A stretch of DNA of 64,000 nucleotides from Paracraurococcus sp042666655 (GTDB lineage Bacteria > Pseudomonadota > Alphaproteobacteria > Acetobacterales > Acetobacteraceae), in NCBI RefSeq assembly GCF_042666655.1, contig NZ_JBHTDE010000006.1, positions 62,001-126,000 of the forward strand, written 5' to 3'. The notes beneath the pieces are model-generated. The model searched no databases, was not told where the DNA came from, and worked only from the letters and a program-made list of their open reading frames with translations. The position numbers and the translations under genes were made by a program. Position 1 is the first letter of the stretch. The number at the start of each line of letters is the position of its first letter. Positions 50,324 to 59,322 of the stretch are shown piece by piece.

Positions 50324-51334
50324 ATGACCATGCCGCTGCGGCTGACCGCGCCGGCGGAGGCGCTGGCCCGGCTGCTGGCGCTGCTGCCCGGGCCGGTCGC
50401 GCCCGGCCGGCGACCCGTGGCGGCCGCGCTCGGGCGGGTGCTGGCGGCGCCGCTGGTGGCGGCCGGCCCGGTGCCGGCGGCGCCGATGGCCCTGCAGGCT
50501 GGCTGGGCGGTGGCGGCGGCGGACACGCTCGGCGCCGGCGCCTACGCGCCGGTGCTGCTGGCCGCGGCGCCGGCCCGGGTCGCGCCCGGCGACCTGCTGC
50601 CCACCGGCACCGATGCCGTGCTGCCGCCCTTCGCCCTGGCGCAGGACGGCCCCTTCGCCCAGGTGCTGGAGGCGGTGGCGCCGGGCGAGGGGGTGCGGCT
50701 GCCGGGCGAGGAAGTCGCCGCCGGCACCATGCTGCGCCGGGCCGGGGAGCGCCTGGCGCCGCGCGACCTGCCGGCGCTGGCGGAATGCGGAATCACGCAG
50801 GTCGCGGTGCGGGTACCCCGCTGGGCCTGGGCGGGCGAGGATGCGCTGCGGCCGTTGTTCGCCGCGCTGCTGGCTGCCGAGGGCGCGGAATGGGACGCGG
50901 CCGCGCCCGACCTGGTCCTGGCCGCCGGCGGTCCCGAGGCATCCGGCGTCGAGCCGCTGCTGCACGGTCTCGGCGCCCGGCCGGGCATGGCGGCGGGGAT
51001 TGGCACCCTTGGCGGCCGCCCCGCCCTGCTGCTCTCGGCCCGGGCGGAGGAGGCGCTGGCCGCCTGGTACCTGCTCGGCCGCCCCGCCCTGCGGCACCTT
51101 GCCGGGGCGCCGCCGCCCGTCCCGATCCGGGCCCGGCTGGCGCGCAAGCTCGCCTCCAGCGTCGGGCTGCTGGAGATCGTCCCCGTTCGCCTGCTGGCCC
51201 CCGACCTGGCCGAGCCGCTCGCCATCGGCGCCCTGCCGGCCGGGCTGCTGGCCGCGGCCGATGCCCTGCTGCTCGTCCCGCCGGGCGTCGAGGGCTATGA
51301 GGCCGGCAACGCGGTGGCGCTTGAGCCGCTATGA
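50324..51334 (+). CDS. MoeA-like protein with degenerate molybdopterin domain
   Basis: This 336-residue protein shows the domain order of MoeA (domain I/II: LLALLPGPVAPGRRPVAAALGRVLA; GEGVRLPGEEVAAG; APRDLPALAECGITQVAV). However, its MPT-binding part is shortened and lacks the usual GGTSxG motif (reads LAAGGPEASGVEPLLHG). It probably cannot perform the normal molybdenum-insertion reaction alone. A GGAGGA site precedes the ATG at 50324. It ends 6 bp before the second, full MoeA-type gene, so the two are likely one transcript and may act as a pair. Confidence 0.8.
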   Translation: MTMPLRLTAPAEALARLLALLPGPVAPGRRPVAAALGRVLAAPLVAAGPVPAAPMALQAGWAVAAADTLGAGAYAPVLLAAAPARVAPGDLLPTGTDAVLPPFALAQDGPFAQVLEAVAPGEGVRLPGEEVAAGTMLRRAGERLAPRDLPALAECGITQVAVRVPRWAWAGEDALRPLFAALLAAEGAEWDAAAPDLVLAAGGPEASGVEPLLHGLGARPGMAAGIGTLGGRPALLLSARAEEALAAWYLLGRPALRHLAGAPPPVPIRARLARKLASSVGLLEIVPVRLLAPDLAEPLAIGALPAGLLAAADALLLVPPGVEGYEAGNAVALEPL

Positions 51335-51340
51335 GGCCGC

Positions 51341-53302
51341 ATGACTGACCCCGACGCCCTGCTCGACCGCATCCGCCGCGCCGCAAGGCAGGAGCAGTTC
51401 CTCGACATCGTCCCGGCCGAGGAGGCCACGCGGCGGTTCCACGCCGCGCTCGACCTGCGGCCCTTGTCGGCCGAGACGGTGCCGCTGGCCGCGGCGCTCG
51501 GCCGCGTGGTGGCGGAGGGCATCGCCGCCCTGGCCGACGCGCCGCCCTTCGACCGGTCCTCGGTGGACGGCTTCGCGCTGCGGGCGGCCGACAGCGCCGG
51601 CGCCTCCGAGGCCGCGCCGCGCCGCTTCCGGCTGAATGCCGAGGTGCTGGCCTGCGGCGTGGCGCCCCTGATCGCGGTCGCCCCCGGCACCGCGACCGCC
51701 ATCGCCACCGGCGGCGTCGTGCCGCGCGGCGCCGATGCGGTGGTGATGATCGAGCAGACGGCGCTGGAGGAAGGCCCCGACGGCCCGGTCATGCTGCTGT
51801 CCCGCGCCGCCGCCCCCGGCCAGTCCATTGCCTTCGCCGGCAGCGACATCGCCCGTGGCGAGGCCCTGCTGCGCGCCGGCACCCTGGTGACGAGCCGGGA
51901 GATCGGCATGCTGGCCGCAGCCGGCCTGGCCGCGGTCCCCGTCGTGCGCCGGCCGCGCGTGGCCGTGCTGTCCACCGGCGACGAGCTGGTGCCGCCCGGC
52001 GCGACGCTGCCGCCCGGCGGCATCACCGACAGCAACGCCGCGATCCTCTGTGCCGCCGTCGCGGAACATGGCGGCGAGCCGCTGCCGATGGGCATCTTCC
52101 GCGACGACGAGGCGGTGCTGGAAGCCGCCGTCCGCCGGGCGCTGGAAGCCGCCGACTTGGTGGTGATGTCGGGCGGCACCAGCAAGGGCGCCGGCGACGT
52201 CTCGCACCGCATCCTGGCGGGGCTGGGCCCGCCCGGCGTGCTGGTGCACGGCGTGGCGCTGAAGCCGGGCAAGCCGCTCTGCCTCGCGGCCGTGGGCCGC
52301 AAGCCGGTGGCGATCCTGCCCGGTTTCCCGACCAGCGCAGTCTTCACCTTCCACGAATTCGTCGTCCCGGTGATCCGCGCGCTGGCCGGCCTGCCGGCGC
52401 GGGAGGAGGCGACGCGGACCGCGACGCTCGCGGTCCGCACCCCGAGCGAGCTGGGCCGCACCGAATACGTCATGGTCTCGCTGGCCGAGGCGGGCGACGG
52501 GTTGCGCGCCTTCCCGCTCGGCAAGGGCTCGGGCAGCGTCACCGCCTTCTCCCAGGCCGACGGCTTCTTCGCCATCCCGGCGTTGGACCAGGGGGCGGAG
52601 GCAGGATCGCCGGTCGGCGTCCGGCTGATCGGCACCGCCCGGCCGCCCGACCTGACCATCATCGGCAGCCACTGCCTCGGGCTCGACGCGGTGCTGGAGG
52701 CGCTGGCGGTGCAGGGGATCTCCGGAAGGACCCTGGCGGTCGGCAGCCTGGGCGGGCTGGCGGCGGCGAAGCGGGGCGAATGCGACCTGGCCGGGGCGCA
52801 CCTGCTGGATGCGGCGAGCGGGACCTACAACGCGCGGTTCCTCGCCCCCGGCCTCCGCCTGGTGCCGGGCTGGCGCCGGCGGCAGGGCGTGGTGCACCGC
52901 CGCGGCGACCTGCGCTTCGAAGGCCTCGATGGGCCCGAGGCGATCCGTCGCGCCGCGGCCGATCCGGCCTGCCTGCTGGTGAACCGCAATGCCGGCAGCG
53001 GCACCCGCATCCTGCTGGACGGGCTGCTCGGCGGCGCGCGGCCGGCCGGCCATGCCAACCAGCCGAAGTCGCACAACGCCGTCGCCGCCGCGGTGGCGCA
53101 GGGCCGGGCCGATTGGGGCATCGCCATCGCCACCGTCGCCACGTCCTACGGGCTCGGCTTCCTGCCGCTGGCCGACGAGCACTACGACTTCTTCCTGCCC
53201 GGGACGCGCGAGTCGCGCCCCGCAGTGCAGGCCTTCCTCGCCGCGCTGCGGGCGCCGGCGGTGCGGGCGCGGCTGGTCGCGCTGGGCTTCGCGCCGGCCT
53301 GA
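51341..53302 (+). CDS. moeA: MoeA-type molybdopterin molybdenumtransferase fused to a periplasmic-binding-like domain
   Basis: This 653-residue fusion has a complete MoeA module (residues about 1-410): PPFDRSSVDGFAL, GGVVPRGADAVVMIEQT, the MPT site VVMSGGTSKGAGD and LPGFPTSAVFTF. It is followed by a C-terminal PBP-like domain (about 425-653) that begins LTIIGSHCLGLDAVLEAL and contains NRNAGSGTRILLDGLL and ADWGIAIATVA. Such PBP_like domains (PF12727 type) resemble molybdate/LysR ligand domains but here lack a signal peptide, so the ligand is cytoplasmic. MoeA transfers molybdenum to molybdopterin; the fused domain might sense molybdate or a cofactor intermediate. The window also encodes a Mo enzyme (27405-30296). 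Confidence 0.85.
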   Translation: MTDPDALLDRIRRAARQEQFLDIVPAEEATRRFHAALDLRPLSAETVPLAAALGRVVAEGIAALADAPPFDRSSVDGFALRAADSAGASEAAPRRFRLNAEVLACGVAPLIAVAPGTATAIATGGVVPRGADAVVMIEQTALEEGPDGPVMLLSRAAAPGQSIAFAGSDIARGEALLRAGTLVTSREIGMLAAAGLAAVPVVRRPRVAVLSTGDELVPPGATLPPGGITDSNAAILCAAVAEHGGEPLPMGIFRDDEAVLEAAVRRALEAADLVVMSGGTSKGAGDVSHRILAGLGPPGVLVHGVALKPGKPLCLAAVGRKPVAILPGFPTSAVFTFHEFVVPVIRALAGLPAREEATRTATLAVRTPSELGRTEYVMVSLAEAGDGLRAFPLGKGSGSVTAFSQADGFFAIPALDQGAEAGSPVGVRLIGTARPPDLTIIGSHCLGLDAVLEALAVQGISGRTLAVGSLGGLAAAKRGECDLAGAHLLDAASGTYNARFLAPGLRLVPGWRRRQGVVHRRGDLRFEGLDGPEAIRRAAADPACLLVNRNAGSGTRILLDGLLGGARPAGHANQPKSHNAVAAAVAQGRADWGIAIATVATSYGLGFLPLADEHYDFFLPGTRESRPAVQAFLAALRAPAVRARLVALGFAPA

Positions 53303-53523
53303 CCCGCTCATCTTCCATGACCGCCGGCATGGCGCGCCGTGCCCTCAGCCGCCTGGGGGCCGCACCTGCGGCGGGCTCCGCCCACCGCAGGGCGCGATGC
53401 GAGCCGTGACATGACTTGCGGCGTCCCTCGGGTCACGCATGCGTCATCATGCTTATCCCGGGTTGCGGCCGGCGCCCCTGACTGTGCCCTCCTCTCCTGA
53501 TCACCGGGCCCGAGGAGACCGTC
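53303..53523. other. Intergenic region before the glucosidase gene
   Basis: The 221 bp contain the perfect palindrome ACGCATGCGT at 53435-53444, extended by TC and CA to a slightly longer imperfect one. It also has a short, relatively AT-rich stretch. The start codon is preceded by CGAGGAG. No other feature is apparent. Confidence 0.4.
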
Positions 53524-55725
53524 ATGTCCATACCCCAGGCCATCGCCACGGCGACGCACGACGGCGCGGATGCGCATTCGATCACCGCCGGCATCTCGCT
53601 GCAGGAAATGCGGCCCCGCGTGCTGAAGGGCGACGACACCTTCGCCGTGCTGAACCGCAACGGCGACGCCCAGCCGCTGCCGGGTGGGCCGGAGGGCCTC
53701 TATCACCGCGACACGCGGCACCTGTCGCGGCTGGAACTGACCGTCGCTGGCCGCAAGCCGCTGCTGCTGAGCTCCGCCGTCTCCGACGACGGCGCCATGC
53801 TGACCTGCGACCTGACCAACCCGGACCTGCCCGCCGGGCCCGGCCGCCCGGCGGTCGAGCGCGACTTGGTGCATCTCCGCCGCTCCACCTTCCTGCGCAA
53901 CGGGGTCTGCTACGAACGCATCGCGGTGCGGAACCACGGCGAGCAGCCGCTGCGGCTGGAGATCGGCCTGCAGGTCGCCGCCGACTTCGCCGACCTGTTC
54001 GAGGTGCGCGGCGAGGTGCGCGCCCGCCGCGGCACCCTGCACCCGCCGGAAGCGGGGCCGGCCGAGATCGCCCTGGCCTATACCGGGCTGGACGAGATGC
54101 GCCGGGAGACCCGGCTGCGCTTCGAGCCCACGCCGACCCGGATCACCCCGCAGCAGGCCGTCTTCGACCTGGCCCTGGTCGCTGGCGAGCGCTGCACCCT
54201 GCTGATCGAGACCCGCTGCAACCCGGACCACGAACCGCGCGAGCCTGCCGATGCCGCCTTCCTCCGCGCTTTGTGGGAGGACAGCCGGGCGCGGCGCGCG
54301 GTGCAGGCGCGCTCGGCCACCGTCGCCACCGCCGACAGCGGCTTCGACGAGATGATCGGCCGGTCCCGCGCCGACCTGACCATGCTGAGCACGCAGACCC
54401 CGGAAGGCCCCTTCCCCTATGCCGGGGTGCCCTGGTTCAGCACCGTCTTCGGCCGGGATTCACTGATCACGGCCTGGCTGACGCTGTGGTTCGACCCGGC
54501 GATCGCGCTCGGCGTGCTGCGGCACCTGGCGACGATGCAGGCCAAGGGGTTCGACGCCGCGGCGGATGCCGAACCCGGCAAGATCCTGCACGAGGTCCGC
54601 TACGGTGAGATGGCCGAGCTGGGGGAGGTGCCGTTCCGCCGCTACTACGGCAGCATCGATTCCACGCCGCTGTTCGTCGCGCTGGCCGGCGCCTGGCTGG
54701 ACCGCACCGGCGACGCCGAGGCGCTGCGCGGCCTATGGCCCAACATCGAGGCGGCGCTGGGCTGGATCGAGCACCATGGCGACCGCGACGGCGACGGCTT
54801 CGTCGAGTATGGCCGGATGAAGGAGTCCGGCCTGGCGAACCAGGGCTGGAAGGACAGCTGGGACTCGATCTCCCACGCCGACGGCACCCTGGCCAAGGGG
54901 CCGATCGCGCTCTGCGAGGTGCAGGCCTATGTCCATGCCGCCTGGGGTGCCGGCGCCCGCATCGCCCGCGCGCTCGGGCTTGGCGAGGACCGCGCCGCGG
55001 CGATGGAGGCGAAGGCCGAGGCGCTGCGGGTGCGGTTCGAGGCGACCTTCTGGTGCGACGACCTTGGCATCTACGCACTGGCGCTGGATGGCGAGAAGCG
55101 GCCCTGCCGGGTGCGGTCGTCGAATGCCGGGCATGTGCTGCTGGGCGGCCTGGCCTCGCCCGAACGCGCGGCCTCCGTCGCCCGGCACCTGATGGATGGC
55201 AGCTTCCATTCCGGCTGGGGCATCCGCACGCTGGCGACGACCGAAGCCCGCTACAACCCGATGAGCTACCACAACGGCTCGGTCTGGCCGCACGACACCG
55301 CGCTGATCGGGCTGGGCCTGGCCCGCTACGGCCACCGCGCCGCGGCGGCGAAGCTGCTGGAGGGGCTGACCGCGGCGGCCGGCAAGCTCGACCTGCGGCG
55401 GCTGCCGGAGCTGTTCTGCGGCTTCCCGCGCCGGGGCGGGCAGGGGCCGACCGCCTATCCGGTGGCCTGCGCGCCGCAGGCCTGGGCGGCGGCGGCGCCG
55501 ATCGGGCTGCTGGGCGCCTGCCTGGGCCTGTCCTTCGACCCGGCGGCGCGGCAGGTGCGGCTGGAACGGCCGGTGCTGCCGGCCGGGCTGGACCGGGTGC
55601 TGCTGCGTGGGCTGTCGCTGGGCGGGGCGCGGATCGACGTGCAACTCGGCCGGGCGGCAGGGGAATCGGTGGCGATGAGCGTGCCGGGGCGGCGGGGGGA
55701 GATCGGCGCGGTGCTGCTGGCCTGA
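53524..55725 (+). CDS. Glycogen-debranching-type amylo-alpha-1,6-glucosidase
   Basis: This 733-residue protein has an N-terminal domain of the glycogen-debranching N-terminal type (GLYHRDTRHLSRLELTV and LRLEIGLQVAADFADLFEVRG) followed by an (alpha/alpha)6-barrel related to GDE C-terminal and GH63 domains. Barrel motifs include PYAGVPWFSTVFGRDSLITAW, RRYYGSIDSTPLFV, GRMKESGLANQGWKDSWDS and SYHNGSVWPHDTALI. The family hydrolyses alpha-1,6 or terminal glucosyl links in glycogen-like or related glucans. It has no signal peptide. It begins with ATG 53524 after a CGAGGAG site. It ends 4 bp before repeat copy G. Confidence 0.87.
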   Translation: MSIPQAIATATHDGADAHSITAGISLQEMRPRVLKGDDTFAVLNRNGDAQPLPGGPEGLYHRDTRHLSRLELTVAGRKPLLLSSAVSDDGAMLTCDLTNPDLPAGPGRPAVERDLVHLRRSTFLRNGVCYERIAVRNHGEQPLRLEIGLQVAADFADLFEVRGEVRARRGTLHPPEAGPAEIALAYTGLDEMRRETRLRFEPTPTRITPQQAVFDLALVAGERCTLLIETRCNPDHEPREPADAAFLRALWEDSRARRAVQARSATVATADSGFDEMIGRSRADLTMLSTQTPEGPFPYAGVPWFSTVFGRDSLITAWLTLWFDPAIALGVLRHLATMQAKGFDAAADAEPGKILHEVRYGEMAELGEVPFRRYYGSIDSTPLFVALAGAWLDRTGDAEALRGLWPNIEAALGWIEHHGDRDGDGFVEYGRMKESGLANQGWKDSWDSISHADGTLAKGPIALCEVQAYVHAAWGAGARIARALGLGEDRAAAMEAKAEALRVRFEATFWCDDLGIYALALDGEKRPCRVRSSNAGHVLLGGLASPERAASVARHLMDGSFHSGWGIRTLATTEARYNPMSYHNGSVWPHDTALIGLGLARYGHRAAAAKLLEGLTAAAGKLDLRRLPELFCGFPRRGGQGPTAYPVACAPQAWAAAAPIGLLGACLGLSFDPAARQVRLERPVLPAGLDRVLLRGLSLGGARIDVQLGRAAGESVAMSVPGRRGEIGAVLLA

Positions 55726-55729
55726 GAAA

Positions 55730-55840
55730 GGAAGGTTGGGAAGGGAGGAGCATGCCCTCGCCGAACCCCACCCTTCCTTGCCATCAGTCTGGCACCCGCC
55801 GCGCGGCAGGGGCCACCCTACGAAACCGGAGGAGGGTCCG
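55730..55840. repeat. Dispersed palindromic element, copy G (interrupted)
   Basis: Reverse-oriented copy beginning 4 bp after the glucosidase stop. It contains a degenerate first hairpin, the central 10-mer GCCGCGCGGC (55798-55807) with GGCACC/GGCCACC arms, and the start of hairpin I (GGAGGGTCC). The expected end is missing at this point because the left inverted repeat of an IS481 remnant begins. A matching end fragment appears at 56553-56574, past the remnant. Confidence 0.8.
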
Positions 55841-55841
55841 G

Positions 55842-56528
55842 GCAGGGGCCGGACCGGCGACATAGCTGGCAGCTCGCACCGGCGGGATGCCCGGCGGTCT
55901 TCGGTCACGGGTGGGGCGCACCCGCCTGTGCCCTGGACGATCGGTGGGATGGTCGAGGAACGGCTGCGGTTCGTGGTTGCGGCGTCGTGGGACGAGGCGC
56001 CGATCGGCATGTTGCGCGCGGCCTGCGGGATCAGCCGGGAGACCGGGCACAAGTGGCTCGAGCGCTGGCGGCGGAGCGGGGCGTCCGGGCCGCAGGATGG
56101 CCCGCGGGCGCCGCATGGCCGGCCGGGGGCGCTGGCGCCCGCGATCGCCGCGGCCTTGCCGGTGCAGCGGCAGGCGCGGTGCGACGCCTTCCGGCGGGAC
56201 CGCGACGCGGTACGGCCGCAGAGGCGTTGGGACAGAGGCCCCCCCCCGCCAGCCTGTGGCAGCCCTCGGCCTGGCGCCATCCCGGCCGGATGGAGGAGCC
56301 GTGGTCCACGCCGGACCACCAGGTGCGGCGGGCGTGCCAGGGGGGGGCGGGCTGACCTGGCAGGGCGGCGTGGTGGATCTGGGCGGGACGCCGGCGGGCG
56401 GGCTGCTCGGATTGTCCGCCGGGGACCGGCTGGCGCGGTTCATGGCGATCGATCCCGGGGTGATCGACCGGCGCAGGGCAGGAACATAACCAGAAGGCTG
56501 TCAAGGATGTTCCCGGTCCGCAGTGTCA
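55842..56528 (+). mobile_element. IS481-family insertion sequence remnant
   Basis: About 687 bp remain of an element usually over 1 kb. Imperfect terminal inverted repeats flank it: 55851-55873 against 56497-56519 match at 17 of 23 positions when one is reversed and complemented, both with the core GGACCGG. Inside lie the start and end of an IS481-type transposase without the catalytic core. The right terminus ends TGTCA at 56524-56528. It lies within or at the edge of dispersed-repeat copy G. Confidence 0.8.
55928..56490 (+). pseudogene. IS481 family transposase, internally deleted
   Basis: The N-terminal helix-turn-helix part starts at a GTG (55928) as MPWTI-like sequence then VEERLRFVVAA, followed by the family landmarks CGISRETGHKWLERW and GPRAPHGRP. 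Around 56210 the sequence jumps, in another frame, to the C-terminal landmark EALGQRPPPASLWQPS, then WSTPDHQVRRACQGG, and after another frameshift near 56341 to LTWQGGVVDLGG and GDRLARFMAIDPGVIDR. The DDE catalytic core between is missing. Homopolymer runs (nine C residues near 56240) mark the frameshift sites. It is inactive. Confidence 0.82.
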
Positions 56529-56552
56529 GCGGATGTCGCCGCTCGGACGGCG

Positions 56553-56574
56553 GATATTTCCTCCCTGGCCTTGC
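56553..56574. repeat. End fragment of the dispersed element (likely the severed end of copy G)
   Basis: GATATTTCCTCCCTGGCCTTGC matches the end of reverse-oriented copies (compare copy B, GATACCTCCTCCCTGGCCTTGC). It supplies exactly the part that copy G lacks. It lies 24 bp after the right terminus of the IS481 remnant, so the insertion sequence appears to have split a once-complete repeat. (The motif is 22 bases; its shared core is CCTCCCTGGCCTTGC.). Confidence 0.6.
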
Positions 56575-56691
56575 TGCCCGTGCCGCACACTGCCAGGTGA
56601 CCAGCCGCGGCGCCGCTCGCCCTGGTCCAACCGATCCGCACCACCGATCTGCCGGCTTGCCGCGCAGGGCCGCGGCGAACGGGTGGACAGC

Positions 56692-57762
56692 ATGGCCGGA
56701 TCGGCATTGGTGGCGGGCGTCAGCGGCATCGTCGGCAACAACCTCGCGCGGCACCTGCTCGGCCAGGGCTGGGAGGTGGCCGGGCTGGCGCGGCGCCCCG
56801 CCACCGACATCGCCGGGCTGCGGCCGGTTGCCGCCGACCTGCTCGACCCCGCCGCATTGCGGGCGGCGCTGGACGGCGCGCGGCCGAGCCATGTCTTCAT
56901 CACCACCTGGATGCGCCAGCCGACCGAGGCGGAGAACATCCGCGTCAACGCCGCCATGGTGCGCAACCTGCTCGGTGCGCTGCGGCCGGCCGGCACGGTG
57001 CGGCATGTCGCCCTCGTCACCGGGCTCAAGCACTATCTCGGCCCCTTCGAGGCCTATGGCAAAGGCAGCCTGCCGGCGACGCCCTTCCGCGAGGAGCAGC
57101 CGCGGCTCGATGTCGAGAATTTCTACTATGCGCAGGAGGACGCGGTCTTCGCCGCCGCCGCGCGCGACGGCTTCGGCTGGAGCGTGCACCGGCCGCATAC
57201 CATCATCGGCTATGCGCTCGGCAACGCGATGAACATGGGCGTCACGCTGGCGGCCTATGCCACGCTCTGCAGCGAGACCGGCCGGCCCTTCGTCTTCCCC
57301 GGCTCCGCCACGCAGTGGAACGGCCTGACCGACATGACCGATGCCAGGCTGCTGGCGCGCCACCTGGCCTGGGCCGCGACCACGCCGGCGGCGCGCGACC
57401 TGGCCTTCAACGTGGTGAACGGCGACGTCTTCCGCTGGAGCTGGATGTGGGGACGCATCGCCGGCTGGTTCGGGCTGACCGCGGCGCCCTTCCCGGCCGA
57501 GCCGATGCCGCTGGAGCGGCAACTGGCCGATGCCGGGCCGATCTGGGCCGGGATCGCGGCACGGCACGGCCTGGCCGAGGCTGACCTCGGCCGGCTGGCC
57601 TCGGCCTGGCACACCGACGCCGACCTTGGCCGGCCGATCGAGGTGGTCACCGACATGGGCCGCAGCCGCAAGCTCGGCTTCCTCGACTACCAGGCGACCG
57701 ACGAGGCCTTCTTCGACCTCTTCGCCCGGCTCCGCCAGGCACGGATCATCCCCGCCGCCTGA
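56692..57762 (+). CDS. PRISE-type NAD(P)-dependent reductase (extended SDR)
   Basis: This 356-residue extended SDR resembles PRISE enzymes (progesterone 5-beta-reductase/iridoid synthase-like ene reductases). Markers are ALVAGVSGIVGNNLARHL (cofactor site), TTWMRQPTEAENIRVN, LVTGLKHYLGPFEAY (the PRISE catalytic lysine motif TG-x-KHY), the REEQPRLDVENFYYAQED stretch and RPHTIIGY. It would reduce activated C=C bonds of enones. The ATG at 56692 begins MAGSALVAGVSG; a GTG three codons upstream is also possible. It follows the IS481 remnant and has no obvious operon partner. Confidence 0.85.
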   Translation: MAGSALVAGVSGIVGNNLARHLLGQGWEVAGLARRPATDIAGLRPVAADLLDPAALRAALDGARPSHVFITTWMRQPTEAENIRVNAAMVRNLLGALRPAGTVRHVALVTGLKHYLGPFEAYGKGSLPATPFREEQPRLDVENFYYAQEDAVFAAAARDGFGWSVHRPHTIIGYALGNAMNMGVTLAAYATLCSETGRPFVFPGSATQWNGLTDMTDARLLARHLAWAATTPAARDLAFNVVNGDVFRWSWMWGRIAGWFGLTAAPFPAEPMPLERQLADAGPIWAGIAARHGLAEADLGRLASAWHTDADLGRPIEVVTDMGRSRKLGFLDYQATDEAFFDLFARLRQARIIPAA

Positions 57763-57897
57763 GCCCCGGCCCCCCGCCGAATGGCCGGTGCCCCGCGCAA
57801 CGGTCGCGCTGGGCGCCGGGCGGTACTACATGTCAGGCTGACAACCCCTGATCGGCTGGCGGCCGCCGCTCCCGCTGCCACCCCCCGAGGAAACCGC

Positions 57898-59163
57898 ATG
57901 ACCGACGCCGTCCGCCTCACCCGCCTGCCCAACGGCCTCACCATCGTCTCCGAGCACATGCCGCGGGTCGAGACCGTCTCCTTCGGCGCCTATGTCGCCG
58001 CCGGCACGCGGCACGAGAGCGCGGCGGAGAACGGCGTCTCCCATTTCCTGGAACACATGGCCTTCAAGGGCACCGAGCGGCGCGACGCCCTGGCCATCGC
58101 CCGCGAGATCGAGAATGTCGGCGGCCACCTGAACGCCTACACGTCGCGCGAGAACACCGCCTACTACTGCAAGGTGCTGAAGGAGGACGTGGGGCTGGCG
58201 GCCGACATCATCGGCGACATCCTGACCCATTCCACCTTCATCCCGGAGGAGCTGGAGCGCGAGCGGGGCGTCATCCTGCAGGAGATCGGCCAGGCCAACG
58301 ACACGCCGGACGACATCATCTTCGACCACTTCCAGACCACCGCCTATCCCGGCCAGCCGATGGGACGGCCGACGCTGGGCACCGAGGACGTCATCAAGGG
58401 CATGAAGCGCGAGGCGCTGACCGACTACATGCGCCACCATTACGGGCCGGAGCGGATGGTGGTGGCCGCCGCCGGCGCGGTCGACCACGACCGGCTGCTG
58501 GACCTGGTGCAGACCCATTTCGCCGACCTGCCGCAGGTCGCGCCGCCGCCGCCCGAGGCCTCCCGCTACGTCGGCGGCGAGTTCCGTGAGGAGGACGACC
58601 TGGAGCAGGTCCATATCGTCCTCGGCTTTCCCGCCGCCGGCTACAAGGACAAGCTGTACTACCCGTCCCTGCTGCTGAGCACGCTGCTCGGCGGCGGCAT
58701 GTCGTCGCGGCTGTTCCAGGAGATCCGCGAGAAGCGCGGCCTGGTCTATTCGATCTATTCCTTCGCCCATCCCTTCCAGGATGGCGGGCTCTTCGCCGTC
58801 TATGCCGGCACCGGGGAGAAGGAGGCCGAGGAGCTGGTACCGGTGACGGTCGAGGAGCTGCGCAAGGTGCAGACCGACGTGACCCAGGACGAGCTGGACC
58901 GCGCCAAGGCGCAGTTCCGCGCCAGCCTGCTGATGTCGATGGAGAGCACCGGCAGCCGGACCGAGCAGCTGGCGCGGCAGATCCAGGTGCATGGCCGCAT
59001 CATCCCGGTCGAGGAGACCAAGGCGCGGATCGCCGCCGTCACCATCGCCGAGGTGCAGGAGGCCGCGCGCGCCGCGTTCCGCTCGCCGCCGACGCTCGCG
59101 GCGCTCGGGCCGGCGGGCAAGGTGCCGGGCCTGGCGGAGATCGCCGGGCGGCTCGCGGCCTAG
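57898..59163 (+). CDS. M16 family zinc peptidase (processing-peptidase type)
   Basis: This 421-residue metallopeptidase has the inverted zinc motif HFLEH (49-53) and downstream Glu129 in RERGVILQEI. The glycine-rich LLSTLLGGGMSSRLFQEIREKRGLVYS (residues 258-284; key part GGGMSSRLFQE) is the M16 processing-peptidase signature. The single full-length copy matches the bacterial homologue of the mitochondrial processing peptidase (Rickettsia RPP, B. subtilis YmxG type). It has no signal peptide. The ATG at 57898 begins MTDAVRLTRLPNGLTI. Confidence 0.92.
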   Translation: MTDAVRLTRLPNGLTIVSEHMPRVETVSFGAYVAAGTRHESAAENGVSHFLEHMAFKGTERRDALAIAREIENVGGHLNAYTSRENTAYYCKVLKEDVGLAADIIGDILTHSTFIPEELERERGVILQEIGQANDTPDDIIFDHFQTTAYPGQPMGRPTLGTEDVIKGMKREALTDYMRHHYGPERMVVAAAGAVDHDRLLDLVQTHFADLPQVAPPPPEASRYVGGEFREEDDLEQVHIVLGFPAAGYKDKLYYPSLLLSTLLGGGMSSRLFQEIREKRGLVYSIYSFAHPFQDGGLFAVYAGTGEKEAEELVPVTVEELRKVQTDVTQDELDRAKAQFRASLLMSMESTGSRTEQLARQIQVHGRIIPVEETKARIAAVTIAEVQEAARAAFRSPPTLAALGPAGKVPGLAEIAGRLAA

Positions 59164-59322
59164 CCAGGGGGAACGGCTTCCCTCGCGCCCGGGCACGTCT
59201 TCGGGCGGCGTGTCCGCGGCTCGCCGTGCAGGATGCGTTCGACGGCGGCGTCACCGCTGCGGCCCGCGATCCCGGGGCCGATGCACGCTTCCGGGCATTC
59301 ACGCCCCGGGACCTGCCTCAGG
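59164..59322. other. Intergenic region between M16 peptidase and receiver genes
   Basis: The two flanking genes converge across 159 bp. I see no hairpin followed by a T-run and no copy of the dispersed repeat; short inverted GC-rich segments are present but none stands out. Confidence 0.4.

Noticed and set aside
56533..56691. Longer N-terminus for the PRISE-type reductase reaching into the IS flank
   Set aside because: The extra 53 residues would be encoded partly by the repeat fragment and lack any family sequence; the Rossmann motif starts right after the ATG at 56692.
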